Below, in pieces: positions 1 to 8,462 of a stretch of DNA of 64,000 nt. A program made the translations under genes and the position numbers. The notes beneath the pieces are model-generated. The model saw only the letters and a list, made by a program, of their open reading frames with translations. It did not search any database and had not been told where the DNA came from. The first letter of the stretch is position 1; each line of letters begins with the position of its first letter. This DNA is from Ureibacillus aquaedulcis (GTDB lineage: Bacteria; Bacillota; Bacilli; Bacillales_A; Planococcaceae): assembly GCF_030418165.1 (NCBI RefSeq), contig NZ_JAUHTQ010000004.1, forward strand, positions 62,001-126,000. Reading direction: 5' to 3'.

Positions 1-65
1 CCAAGGTAGAACATAACGGCAAAAATACCAGTCCAGAAAGCCATAACTTTATACATATTGCTCAT
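1..65 (-). CDS. DUF2626 family protein YqgY-like, N-terminal fragment
   Basis: This is the first 21 or so codons of a gene running off the left edge on the minus strand. The start ATG (complement of 63-65) follows a strong AAGGAGG-type ribosome binding site. The peptide begins MSNMYKVMAFWTGIFAVMFY, which resembles the start of the small membrane protein YqgY (DUF2626). YqgY lies near comG in Bacillus, so the location agrees. Only the N-terminus is visible, so the family call rests on a short match and on synteny. Confidence 0.55.
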   Translation of the reverse strand, partial: MSNMYKVMAFWTGIFAVMFYL

Positions 66-181
66 GAAGAATCCCTCCTTTTGCCAAACGACACAATAAT
101 ATCATCTTTTATTATAAATGATTTGAAACTATAATGTAAACTCTAACTTACATTAAGTTTGTGACATTACAGTAGAAAATA

Positions 182-877
182 CTAGAGGATGTCTATCTCG
201 TACTTACAATTTTCACAATCATGAATCATGCTTTCTACCTGAACAATGTCGTTTTGAGTAAAAAGTACATCGACTTGGCCTTTTAAATAGGATTCATGTA
301 AAGTACATATAATTTCATTATTTGTAGATAAATGATTTTTAAACGGACAATTATAGATTGAGAAAATTATTTTTTTCCCCGTTGAAGTTTCCACGATCTG
401 AGGTATATATCCAATTAAAGCAGCTGAATCAGTCAGGAGCTTAATTTTTTTATCAAAATCCGGTAAGCCTATTCCTTTTCCGCTTTTCAGCAACAATTTC
501 ATTTCGGATTGTCCATCATCATAGCTTATTTGTTGAGCCATCTCCAACGCTTCCGGACCAATTGAATTGATAAGTTTCATGGCCCACTTTAGTAAACGGC
601 TCTCGTCTTTTTTCGGAAAGCTCAATTCGATTCCTTGTTCAGAGGCTTTATATTCTCTGCCTGGTCTTCCACCTTTGCCAGTTTTCACAAAGTAAGCAGA
701 TAATAAATTGATTTCGGAAAGCTTCGTTAAATGCAGTCGGGCAACATTTGGGTGGATATTGAATTGATCTGCAATGGCTTGCACTGTAAATGATTTTTTT
801 TGTTGAAGGAAGTACTCATATATTTGGTATCGTGTTTCATCGGATAAAGTACTTGTTATTTTTAAAGGATGTACCAT
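182..877 (-). CDS. ArsR/SufR-like HTH regulator with C-terminal cysteine cluster
   Basis: A 231-residue transcription regulator. Residues about 1-80 form a winged helix-turn-helix of the ArsR/DeoR type, with LSDETRYQIYEYFLQ at the start and a wing ending in GKGGRPGREY. The C-terminal half carries Cys/His positions typical of a metal or Fe-S sensor: NCPFKNH, then ICTLHESYLKG, then a final CENC. That arrangement recalls the SufR group, where an Fe-S cluster tunes DNA binding; the ligand here is inferred. It is divergent from comGA and shares a 290-bp intergenic region with it, so it could regulate itself or comG. Confidence 0.6.
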   Translation of the reverse strand: MVHPLKITSTLSDETRYQIYEYFLQQKKSFTVQAIADQFNIHPNVARLHLTKLSEINLLSAYFVKTGKGGRPGREYKASEQGIELSFPKKDESRLLKWAMKLINSIGPEALEMAQQISYDDGQSEMKLLLKSGKGIGLPDFDKKIKLLTDSAALIGYIPQIVETSTGKKIIFSIYNCPFKNHLSTNNEIICTLHESYLKGQVDVLFTQNDIVQVESMIHDCENCKYEIDIL

Positions 878-1029
878 GCAATCACCTCTGTACGATTATT
901 TTACTTCTCTTACCATTACATTTTAACTTTTCTAGGATAGAATTGATACAGAAATTCCCAATCAATTATTACAATTACCGCAAAATTGAACTATTTTCTG
1001 TTTAGCCAAGTGAGCTGAAATTGTAGGGC

Positions 1030-1113
1030 AAAAATGAAATTTAACTAATTTTTGGTTAGCCAAAAATTAAACTTAGTTAAAAGGGTTTCTTATTTTGAAA
1101 TACCAAGATATAC
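1030..1113 (+). promoter_or_regulatory. comG promoter region with perfect dyad and possible ComK boxes
   Basis: The sequence upstream of comGA holds a perfect inverted repeat: TAATTTTTGG at 1046-1055, a 4-nt spacer, and CCAAAAATTA at 1060-1069. Two AAAA-N5-(T/C)TTA stretches start at 1031 and 1063, about three helical turns apart, which resembles paired ComK AT-boxes although neither has a perfect TTTT half. A TATACT at 1110-1115 could be a -10. The dyad is a plain observation. The ComK reading is inferred from the downstream operon. Confidence 0.45.
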
Positions 1114-1167
1114 TAGCGGTAAATAGTTGCGGTCAACTAATACTCTAAAAACAAGGAGGTGTGGTTA

Positions 1168-2178
1168 ATGGAGATAGAATCGGTTGTTGAAAGCAAGAGT
1201 ATGCAGTTATTGTTAAAGGCACTTCATTTTGGTGCATCAGATATTCATGTTATTCCAGGGCAAGGTAGCTATTTTATCCATTTCAGAAAATACGGGAAGC
1301 TATTTCCGGCAAGCAATCTACCCAATGAGATAGGAGACAGAATTATTTCTTATTTTAAGTTCCTGTCAGCCCTTGATATTAGCGAAAAGAGGAAGCCACA
1401 AAGTGGTTCTTTCCAGAAAGAAATGTTAAATACATTGTACGCATTTCGTGTGTCTACATTACCTTCAATTTTTAAAAGAGAAAGTTTAGTTATCCGGATT
1501 CTTGTCCAGAACTCCCGTCTTCCAATTTCTTCTATATCCTTACACCCTAACTCTGCAGAAAAATTAACCCAGCTTGTATCAAATAGACAAGGATTATTAT
1601 TGTTTTGTGGTGCTACCGGATCCGGGAAAACAACCTCATTATATTCCTTAGTCAATCACGCAAGTGAAATGCTGGCTCGTCACGTAATTTCACTGGAAGA
1701 TCCAGTCGAAAGCAACCAATCTAATCTACTTCAAATTCAAGTAAATGAGCGTGCAGGTGTCACATACGCAACAGGACTTAAGGCAATCCTGCGGCATTCG
1801 CCGGATGTTATTATGATTGGTGAAATAAGAGATCGAGAAACAGCCAAGATTGCTGTTGAAGCAGCACTGACGGGCCACTTGGTACTCTCGACGATTCATG
1901 CAAAGGATACGGTCAATTGTATCTACCGCTTATTAGATTTAAATATCTCGATTGAGGAAATTAGACAAGCCGTCATTGGAATTGTTGCCCAGTCATTAGT
2001 GCAAGTAGGGTTGGAGGAAAGAAAAGCAATATATGAGATTTTAAGCGACCTCAATCTAGTTGATGCAATAGCAGCAACCATGAGGGGGGAACAATACAAG
2101 CTGCCACATTCGGAAAGGCTGTCGAATCAGCTAGCTTCATATGAGGTGAGAAAAAGAAATGCACCTACCACTTCATAA
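1168..2178 (+). CDS. comGA: ComGA, competence pseudopilus secretion ATPase
   Basis: A GspE/PilB-type traffic ATPase that powers assembly of the competence pseudopilus for DNA uptake at the membrane. Visible motifs are Walker A GATGSGKT (about residues 148-155), the Asp-box region around SLEDPVE, Walker B IMIGEIRD (215-222) and the His box GHLVLSTIHAKD (236-247). The length of 336 residues fits the family. ATG 1168 is chosen because AAGGAGGTG lies six bases upstream; an in-frame GTG at 1159 overlaps that ribosome site. It is the first gene of a seven-gene overlapping comG operon. Confidence 0.95.
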   Translation: MEIESVVESKSMQLLLKALHFGASDIHVIPGQGSYFIHFRKYGKLFPASNLPNEIGDRIISYFKFLSALDISEKRKPQSGSFQKEMLNTLYAFRVSTLPSIFKRESLVIRILVQNSRLPISSISLHPNSAEKLTQLVSNRQGLLLFCGATGSGKTTSLYSLVNHASEMLARHVISLEDPVESNQSNLLQIQVNERAGVTYATGLKAILRHSPDVIMIGEIRDRETAKIAVEAALTGHLVLSTIHAKDTVNCIYRLLDLNISIEEIRQAVIGIVAQSLVQVGLEERKAIYEILSDLNLVDAIAATMRGEQYKLPHSERLSNQLASYEVRKRNAPTTS

Positions 2179-3229
2179 AATAAAAAACCTTTCGTTTCGT
2201 CCCCGCAAAAAAGATAAAGTGCATCAGTTACCTTCTTTCCTGAACCGTATCAGTACATTGTTAAACGAAGGGTATACTTTCCCGGATTCTATCGATATGT
2301 TGCTGCCTTATCACGTCGATAATCCCGCTGAGTGGCGCAGCAAGATCCAGGAGAAATTTAGAAATGGAGAGGGTCTAATAGAAATACTGCAATGCTTTTC
2401 TATTCCAAAACATTTCTTGATTGCCATTAGCATTTCAGAGGAAAACGGAAAACTTGCCCAAAGTCTGCACTCGATTTCTATGCAATTGGACTTTAATGAA
2501 AAAATGCGCAAAAAAATAGTTAACTTATTAAGCTATCCTATTTTGCTGAGCATTGTGTTAATGAGCATCTTTTTTGCCTTCCGCATTTACTTTCTGCCGA
2601 ATATTGCACAAATACTAGAATCGAGAACCGAAGTTGGCAGTAATTCCACAATATTTATCTCCTCAATTTTCCTCAAGCTGCCGGATATACTTCTTCTGGT
2701 TTTCGTCACCGTTCTTTGCATCATAACAACCTCAATTCTGTTTATTAAGAAACAAAGTGTCCAAAGACAACTACCGCTGATTTTAAAACTTCCCATCGTT
2801 AGCTACTTTTATAAAATGCATATTACAAATCAATTAGCGAAAACGATGGGGGATCTTTTGATTGGAGGATTTTCACTGCAACATGCCCTTACTATCCTGC
2901 AAAATCAGCAATTAAATAAGACATTGGCGTACGTGTCCAAAGAAATTGAAAGGCGAGTTACTTTTGGTGAATCACTTTCGTCGGCTGTTCTTCATTTAGG
3001 GTGGTTTTCGGCAAAATTTGAGGAATTTATAATACATGGTGAAAAAAACGGCTATCTTGGAAGAGAACTATTAATATACAGTGAGTTGATTGATGAAAAA
3101 GTACAGCATTTTATCAAAACAGGAGTATCAATTATACAACCACTATTCTTTATCATCATTGCGTTAAGTATTATTGCAGCGTATTTAAGTATTCTACTTC
3201 CTATGTACGAACTAATAGAAATCATTTAA
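2159..3229 (+). CDS. comGB: ComGB, competence pseudopilus polytopic membrane protein
   Basis: A 356-residue GspF/PilC-type inner-membrane platform protein. Two GspF domains are suggested by the repeated EEG-containing segments (ISISEENGKLAQSL near residue 85 and IHGEKNGYLGRELL near 285). Hydrophobic stretches lie at about 125-150, 175-195 and 325-350. It starts 20 bases inside comGA, so the two are translationally coupled. It acts with ComGA to assemble ComGC pilins. Confidence 0.92.
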   Translation: MHLPLHKIKNLSFRPRKKDKVHQLPSFLNRISTLLNEGYTFPDSIDMLLPYHVDNPAEWRSKIQEKFRNGEGLIEILQCFSIPKHFLIAISISEENGKLAQSLHSISMQLDFNEKMRKKIVNLLSYPILLSIVLMSIFFAFRIYFLPNIAQILESRTEVGSNSTIFISSIFLKLPDILLLVFVTVLCIITTSILFIKKQSVQRQLPLILKLPIVSYFYKMHITNQLAKTMGDLLIGGFSLQHALTILQNQQLNKTLAYVSKEIERRVTFGESLSSAVLHLGWFSAKFEEFIIHGEKNGYLGRELLIYSELIDEKVQHFIKTGVSIIQPLFFIIIALSIIAAYLSILLPMYELIEII

Positions 3230-3247
3230 TAGGAGAGTGTGTATTCA

Positions 3248-3589
3248 TTGAAAAGAATGAACGAAAAAGGATTTACTCTAATTGAGATGTTAATCGTTTT
3301 GCTGATCATATCGGTCCTCATATTGGTAACGATACCAAATGTGACAAAGCACTTTACGACAATTGATAACAAAGGTTGTGAAGCCTATTTAAAAATGGTA
3401 CAGGGGCAGGTAGAAGCTTATAAAATTGATCATAATGCATTGCCTACCTTAGGTCAGTTAAAAACTGGCGGTTATTTAACTGATGATGAAGAAACTGCAT
3501 GTCCAAATGGTGATTTGATTGAAATAGAAAGTGATGGCAATGTGGTAGCAGTGAAAAAGACAAGTGAAGTGGATACGAGTGACAGCTGA
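3248..3589 (+). CDS. comGC: ComGC, major competence pseudopilin
   Basis: The major pseudopilin of the DNA-uptake pilus. A short positive leader is followed by KGFTLIEMLIVLLIISVLILV, the class III signal that ComC-type prepilin peptidase cuts between G and F, with the conserved Glu at +5. Two cysteines in the globular part could form the disulfide known for ComGC. The start is uncertain: GTG 3239 is very close to AGGAG at 3231, whereas TTG 3248 gives better spacing and a typical leader. The end overlaps comGD. Confidence 0.93.
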   Translation: MKRMNEKGFTLIEMLIVLLIISVLILVTIPNVTKHFTTIDNKGCEAYLKMVQGQVEAYKIDHNALPTLGQLKTGGYLTDDEETACPNGDLIEIESDGNVVAVKKTSEVDTSDS

Positions 3590-4043
3590 ATTTCATACGC
3601 ATCCTTACACGAAGAATCAAAAAGGGTTTACATTAGTTGAAATACTCCTCGTATTATTTATTTTCCTTCTCATATCTTCAATCGTTTTTCAAATAACGGT
3701 CAAAATTTCGGAAAAGCGAGTAGTGGATCATTTTTTTCAGCAGCTCATATTGGATATTCAAGAAATGCAGGCACTAGCTATCCAGCGTGAAGAAAAGATC
3801 CACATCCAATTTTATAATTCTAATCATTATAAGGCTTTCGGAGTATATTCTGGAGAAACCCTACTGGAAAAGGACTTCCCGAGCAACATTCAACTTGAAA
3901 TTTATAGCAACTTGAAACGTTTCATTATAGATCCGAAAGGTGAGATTTCGCCATTTGGAACGATAAAGTTTTATACCCCATACGGAGAAACGAATCTGGT
4001 TATTTATATTAAAGAAGGACGGATGAGATTAGTTGAACAGTAA
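3564..4043 (+). CDS. comGD: ComGD, minor competence pseudopilin
   Basis: A minor pseudopilin with the prepilin signal KGFTLVEILLVLFIFLLISS near residue 19 and a globular tail of about 120 residues. It overlaps the 3' end of comGC by 26 bases. GTG 3564 is the furthest upstream start; GTG 3579 is an alternative, since neither has a clear ribosome binding site and coupling to comGC translation is likely. It would be part of the pseudopilus tip or shaft with ComGE, GF and GG. Confidence 0.88.
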   Translation: MKWIRVTAEFHTHPYTKNQKGFTLVEILLVLFIFLLISSIVFQITVKISEKRVVDHFFQQLILDIQEMQALAIQREEKIHIQFYNSNHYKAFGVYSGETLLEKDFPSNIQLEIYSNLKRFIIDPKGEISPFGTIKFYTPYGETNLVIYIKEGRMRLVEQ

Positions 4044-4341
4044 AGGAATCGCATTTGTGGAGACGTTGCTGACGGTTGTTATTGTTTTAATAATATCGGG
4101 ATCATTAATTCCTTTAACCTATCAATTAAAAACTACTTTGCATAATGAAAAAGTTGAATTGCATGCATCCCAAACAGCCTTAGAGGCGGCTAAACTGATA
4201 AAATCGCGCTCTTTATCCAGTGGTACCAAATCGATTGAACACAATGAATATCAATGGAGATATGATGGAGAACAAATTTGTGTACAATTTAATAATTTAA
4301 GTGGAGAACAAGTGAAATGCATCAATCAAAATGGAGAATAA
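4033..4341 (+). CDS. comGE: ComGE, minor competence pseudopilin
   Basis: A 102-residue minor pseudopilin. It has a degenerate prepilin motif near the start (KGIAFVETLLTVVIVLIISG), keeping the conserved Glu and hydrophobic helix. The start is TTG, with AAGGA about 12 bases upstream, overlapping the end of comGD by 11 bases. Assignment is by position between comGD and comGF and by the N-terminal helix, because ComGE tails are poorly conserved. Confidence 0.8.
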   Translation: MNSKGIAFVETLLTVVIVLIISGSLIPLTYQLKTTLHNEKVELHASQTALEAAKLIKSRSLSSGTKSIEHNEYQWRYDGEQICVQFNNLSGEQVKCINQNGE

Positions 4342-4778
4342 TCCATAATAGTCAAGGCTATACACTCCTTGAAGCGCTCTTTTCCCTTGTGGTGTTTGTC
4401 CTTCTTTCCCAAATCTTGTTGCTGGTAATGTTTTGGATCAAGCAAATGGATACAACCTTTTTTACTGAAGAACACTTGCAATGGGAACTTTTCGTTCAAG
4501 ATTTCCAGGACTCTTTCTCAAACGTGAAAGAGGTAAGAGTATCCAATCAATCCAACACATTAGAAGTGTTTTATATGAAGCCGGATGAATCAATAAAGAT
4601 AGATCGAAGTGGTGATGTTCTGCGTCTAACCATTAATCATGAAGGGAATATTCCATGGTTAATAGGAATTGAAAGTGCTTTGTTTAGTTGGGATGGACAA
4701 TTTATCAAGATATCCGTGATTTTTCAAAATGGTATAGAAAAGGAGAGGAGGTTTTTTGTTCAAACGAATACGGAATGA
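4317..4778 (+). CDS. comGF: ComGF, minor competence pseudopilin
   Basis: A 153-residue protein with the N-terminal helix QGYTLLEALFSLVVFVLLSQ after a short charged leader, and a beta-rich tail with the QMD...QWELFVQDF region typical of the ComGF family. It overlaps comGE by 25 bases. The prepilin glycine and Glu+5 are both present, so it is likely processed by the same peptidase as ComGC. Confidence 0.85.
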   Translation: MHQSKWRIIHNSQGYTLLEALFSLVVFVLLSQILLLVMFWIKQMDTTFFTEEHLQWELFVQDFQDSFSNVKEVRVSNQSNTLEVFYMKPDESIKIDRSGDVLRLTINHEGNIPWLIGIESALFSWDGQFIKISVIFQNGIEKERRFFVQTNTE

Positions 4779-4944
4779 GAGAGGAGCAACTTTTGCACTT
4801 GCTATCATGCTGCTATTTGTAACAACTTCTTTTATTGCTTTCTATTGTTTATCTTACGAATCGCAAATAAAAACGTATAATTCATTGGAATTCGCCAATG
4901 TTCGTGCTACGATAAACCTACTGAAGGAAATTGGTAGTAAGTAG
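4756..4944 (+). CDS. comGG: ComGG-like protein, unusually short
   Basis: A 62-residue protein in the comGG position, overlapping comGF by 23 bases and starting with TTG. It has RNERGATFALAIMLLFVTTS at the start, which resembles the ComGG N-terminal helix, but the usual C-terminal half is missing: the B. subtilis protein is about twice as long. No frameshifted continuation is obvious before aroK. It may be a naturally reduced ComGG or a truncation. Assignment is mainly by position. Confidence 0.65.
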   Translation: MFKRIRNERGATFALAIMLLFVTTSFIAFYCLSYESQIKTYNSLEFANVRATINLLKEIGSK

Positions 4945-4979
4945 TAGATAGATTTTGGAAAGTCAAAGAAGGTGATAGC

Positions 4980-5492
4980 ATGCGGAAAATATATTTAGTT
5001 GGCTTCATGGGGTGTGGTAAGAGCGCTATCGGACGAAGGCTAAGTTACTTTTTAAGACTGCCATATTACGATATGGATCATGAAATTGTTCGCCAACAAG
5101 GGATGTCGATTCCCGAAATATTTGAAGAGTACGGGGAAGCTCATTTCAGAGCCCTGGAGACGGAATTCCTGCTTAACTTCCGAGACGAAGCATGTATTAT
5201 TGCAACTGGTGGTGGAGTGGCAATGAACGAAGATAATCGTAAAATCATGCGGCGTTCCGGATTGGTCTTTTTTTTGGATGCTACATTCGAGGATATTTAT
5301 GTGCGAATCAAAAATGATAAAAATCGACCAATCGTGCAGCGTTCTACTAAACAAGAGCTGGAACAGTTGTATCAAGCAAGAAGAAAGTTCTATAGAGCGA
5401 CGGGGCACATTCGAGTATTAACCGAAGGCCGAACTCTTCGTCAAATAGTTGAATATATTGGTTTCCAAGTGAATCGTTTGAAAACCGAATAA
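4980..5492 (+). CDS. aroK: Shikimate kinase
   Basis: A 170-residue cytoplasmic kinase that phosphorylates shikimate with ATP in the chorismate pathway. Walker A is GFMGCGKS (8-15). The shikimate-binding residues sit in YYDMDHEI (Asp about 34), FRALETEF (Arg about 58) and ATGGGVA (about 79-85), and the lid Arg is in KNRPIV. It follows comGG by 35 bases, the same arrangement as in Bacillus. Confidence 0.95.
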   Translation: MRKIYLVGFMGCGKSAIGRRLSYFLRLPYYDMDHEIVRQQGMSIPEIFEEYGEAHFRALETEFLLNFRDEACIIATGGGVAMNEDNRKIMRRSGLVFFLDATFEDIYVRIKNDKNRPIVQRSTKQELEQLYQARRKFYRATGHIRVLTEGRTLRQIVEYIGFQVNRLKTE

Positions 5493-5629
5493 TTAATTAT
5501 TGTTACGTTTAAATGTTCGTTTTTAAACTATATTTAAAAAAAGATTGCCTTTTCATAAAGACCAATGTTAGGATATAGCCAAGAGATGTTGTATCGAGTA
5601 CATTGAATTATGAATATTTGCGCGGATGA

Positions 5630-5830
5630 TTGTGCGGGGAGAGAACGTGAAGAGCGTCGCCGAAGGAGCAAGTAGTGAAAAACTATGAATCTCTCAGGCA
5701 AAAAGACTCGTACAGGACGCATCTCTGGAGAGTGCTGTTTCGTTAAAGTTGTTTCAGCCACCAAAGGGGAAAGCCAATTTAATCGATTCAAAATTTATGA
5801 TAATCGGTTTGGTGTAACTTTCAGGTGCAA
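5630..5830 (+). promoter_or_regulatory. Tandem glycine riboswitch aptamers
   Basis: The leader of gcvT shows two glycine-aptamer cores. The first has GGGGAGAGAAC (5636-5646), GCCGAAGGAGCAA (5659-5671) and ATCTCTCAGGCAAAAAGAC (5689-5707), followed by GGACGCATCTCTGGAGAG. The second has GCCACCAAAGGGGAAAGCC (5757-5775) and AACTTTCAGGTGCAAGGACAG (about 5817-5836). Glycine binding in related Bacillus leaders favours read-through into the cleavage operon. A small open frame across this RNA is not considered a gene. Confidence 0.92.
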
Positions 5831-5873
5831 GGACAGAGGATTCCTAGAAATAGGGATTCGTCTGTCCTTTTTT
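5831..5873 (+). terminator. Riboswitch-controlled intrinsic terminator
   Basis: GGACAGA at 5831-5837 pairs with TCTGTCC at 5861-5867, with further internal pairing (GGATTCC/GGGATTC), then six T residues. The stem begins inside the last conserved bases of the second glycine aptamer, so aptamer folding and terminator folding can compete. This is the expression platform for gcvT. Confidence 0.88.
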
Positions 5874-5988
5874 GCGCTTTGAAAGGTAAGGAGTAATTAG
5901 TATCCTGCATCAGATGCGACATCAACTCAACCTATTTGGCTTGATTTGTGTTTTTCCAATATGTAAAAAACTGTAGGGGGACATAACA

Positions 5989-7092
5989 ATGGGGAATGAA
6001 TTAAAACGAACGCCATTATTTAATGAGTATGCAAAATATGGCGGCAAGACAATTGACTTTGGAGGTTGGGATTTACCTGTCCAATTTTCTTCCATTAAAG
6101 ATGAGCATGACGCTGTTCGTCACCGTGCCGGACTTTTTGATGTATCCCATATGGGTGAGATCATGGTAGAAGGAAAAGATGCATTAGTTTACTTGCAATA
6201 TTTATTAACAAATGATATTTCAAAAATTCAGATTGGTGGAGCTCAATATAATGCAATGTGCTATGAAACTGGCGGCGTTGTGGATGATCTCCTGGTTTAC
6301 CGATTAGAAGAGGAGAAATATTTGTTATGCGTTAATGCGGCTAATATTGAAAAAGATTTTGAATGGATGAAAGCGCAAGTTCAAGGCGATGTCACTGTAA
6401 CGAACAAATCGGACGAATATGCACAAATTGCTTTGCAAGGTCCGCTATCTGAAGAAATACTTCAGACTTTGACAGATGTAGATTTAAACTCTTTAAAATA
6501 TTTTAAATTTATAGAAAACGTACAGATTGCTGATCATTCCGTGTTGGTTTCCCGAACAGGATATACGGGTGAAGATGGCTTCGAACTTTACGGGGAGCCA
6601 CAAGCAATTATTGATCTGTGGTCCAAAATATTAGAGGCGGGAGAAGACAAGGGCGTTGTGCCGGCAGGATTAGGGGCACGTGATACTCTGCGTTTTGAAG
6701 CGTGTCTTCCACTTTATGGGCAAGAGCTTTCAAAAGATATTTCACCACTTGAAGCTGGCATCGGTTTTGCTGTGAAGCTGCAAAAGGAAAGTAACTTTAT
6801 TGGAAAAGACTCACTAATTTCTGAAAAGGAAAATGGTTCAGCCCGCAAGTTGATTGGTATCGAGATGATTGATAAAGGAATCCCTCGCCATGGCTATAAA
6901 GTGTATAAAGATGGTGTTGAAATCGGTGAAATTACAACAGGTACTCAATCACCACTTACAAAAAGAAATATCGGTCTAGCTTTAATTGATGCAAAATTTG
7001 CTCAATTAGATACTGAGTTGGAAATTGAAATTCGCAATAAAAAATTAAAGGCGAAAACGATCGCTACTCCTTTTTATAAACGCGTAAAATAA
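5989..7092 (+). CDS. gcvT: Glycine cleavage system T protein (aminomethyltransferase)
   Basis: A 367-residue protein that moves the methylene group from aminomethyl-lipoyl-H protein to tetrahydrofolate, releasing ammonia. It opens with [20 protein letters not shown] and continues with DVSHMGEI and the folate-site Asp region [23 protein letters not shown] and the C-terminal barrel ([24 protein letters not shown]) are also typical. It is first in the operon behind the glycine riboswitch, with GGGGG upstream of ATG 5989. Confidence 0.97.
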   Translation: MGNELKRTPLFNEYAKYGGKTIDFGGWDLPVQFSSIKDEHDAVRHRAGLFDVSHMGEIMVEGKDALVYLQYLLTNDISKIQIGGAQYNAMCYETGGVVDDLLVYRLEEEKYLLCVNAANIEKDFEWMKAQVQGDVTVTNKSDEYAQIALQGPLSEEILQTLTDVDLNSLKYFKFIENVQIADHSVLVSRTGYTGEDGFELYGEPQAIIDLWSKILEAGEDKGVVPAGLGARDTLRFEACLPLYGQELSKDISPLEAGIGFAVKLQKESNFIGKDSLISEKENGSARKLIGIEMIDKGIPRHGYKVYKDGVEIGEITTGTQSPLTKRNIGLALIDAKFAQLDTELEIEIRNKKLKAKTIATPFYKRVK

Positions 7093-7115
7093 ACTGTGAA
7101 AAGAGGCTTAATAGA

Positions 7116-8462
7116 ATGGTACATCGTTATCTTCCTATGACGGAACAAGACAAAAAAGATATGCTTGCCACTATTGGTGTAGAAAGTGTAGATGAACTAT
7201 TTTCAGATATTCCTGAAAGTGTTCGATTCAAAGGCTTATACGATATAAAAGCGGCAAAATCGGAATCTGCACTACTAAAGGAATTAAAACAGCTAGCAGC
7301 TAAAAATGAAGACACAGATTCAAACGTTTCCTTCCTGGGTGCTGGAATCTATAACCACTATAAGCCAGTAATAGTGGATCATGTTATTTCCCGTTCAGAG
7401 TTTTATACTGCTTATACACCATATCAACCTGAAATTTCACAAGGTGAATTGCAAGCGATTTTTGAATTTCAGACAATGATCGCGGAATTAACGGGTATGG
7501 ATTTAGCTAACTCATCCATGTATGATGGCGGTACTTCATTAGCGGAAGCCGGGATGCTTGCTGCTGGTCATACTCGTCGAAAAAAATTGCTCGTATCTGA
7601 GTCCATCCATCCTGAATATCGTGATGTCGTTGCTACCTATGCATACGGCCAGTCGATTGAAGTTGTAACAGTACCAACGAATAATGGTGTTACGGATATC
7701 GACAAACTAAAAGAATTAATTGATGACAATACAGCTGGGGTTATGGTGCAATATCCAAACTTCTTTGGACAAATTGAAGATCTGCAAGCAATCGGTGACA
7801 TTGCCCATGAAGCAAAAGGTTTATTCATCGTTTCTGCAAATCCACTTGCTCTTGGCATCCTGACACCTCCTGGTAAATTAGGTGCCGACATTACTGTAGG
7901 GGATGCACAGGTATTCGGTATTCCTGAGAGCTTTGGTGGTCCTTATTGTGGTTATTTCGCAACTACATCGAAACTGATGCGTAAAGTACCCGGCCGTTTA
8001 GTAGGTGAAACAGTCGATCAGGATGGTCGTCGCGGCTATGTACTAACATTGCAAGCTCGTGAACAACATATCCGCCGCGAGAAAGCAACGTCCAATATTT
8101 GTTCGAACCAAGCCCTATTAGCCCTTGCTGCATCTGTTGCCATGACGGCTCTTGGCAAGAAAGGCGTACAAGAAATGGCAAAACAAAATATTGTGAAAAC
8201 CCGTTATGCGAAAAATGCTTTTGAAGCAGCTGGATTCACAGTTTCGTTCCAAGGTGCACACTTTAATGAAATAGTAGTCAAAACAACCAAACCTGTATCT
8301 GAAATCAATAAACAACTAATCCAGGACGGAATTATAGGAGGTTTTGATTTAGGAACTGTTTATCCTGAATTAGAAAACCATGTGTTAATTGCTGTTACGG
8401 AATTGCGTACTAGAGAAGAAATCGACGTATTAGTTGAGAAAATGGGGGCTTACAATGCATAA
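7116..8462 (+). CDS. gcvPA: Glycine dehydrogenase (decarboxylating) subunit 1
   Basis: The N-terminal half of the split P protein, 448 residues, typical of Firmicutes. With subunit 2 it forms the PLP-dependent glycine decarboxylase. Recognisable parts are [16 protein letters not shown] at the start, [26 protein letters not shown] and [10 protein letters not shown]. The PLP lysine is on the other subunit. It is 23 bases after gcvT and its stop overlaps gcvPB. Confidence 0.97.
   Translation: MVHRYLPMTEQDKKDMLATIGVESVDELFSDIPESVRFKGLYDIKAAKSESALLKELKQLAAKNEDTDSNVSFLGAGIYNHYKPVIVDHVISRSEFYTAYTPYQPEISQGELQAIFEFQTMIAELTGMDLANSSMYDGGTSLAEAGMLAAGHTRRKKLLVSESIHPEYRDVVATYAYGQSIEVVTVPTNNGVTDIDKLKELIDDNTAGVMVQYPNFFGQIEDLQAIGDIAHEAKGLFIVSANPLALGILTPPGKLGADITVGDAQVFGIPESFGGPYCGYFATTSKLMRKVPGRLVGETVDQDGRRGYVLTLQAREQHIRREKATSNICSNQALLALAASVAMTALGKKGVQEMAKQNIVKTRYAKNAFEAAGFTVSFQGAHFNEIVVKTTKPVSEINKQLIQDGIIGGFDLGTVYPELENHVLIAVTELRTREEIDVLVEKMGAYNA

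Noticed and set aside
790-1005. A 71-codon open frame on the plus strand over the start of the regulator gene
   Set aside because: It is antisense to the regulator and its promoter, has no ribosome site and an unlikely composition.
5685-5882. A 65-codon open frame over the gcv leader
   Set aside because: It lies wholly within the glycine riboswitch and terminator, whose conserved RNA elements explain the sequence.
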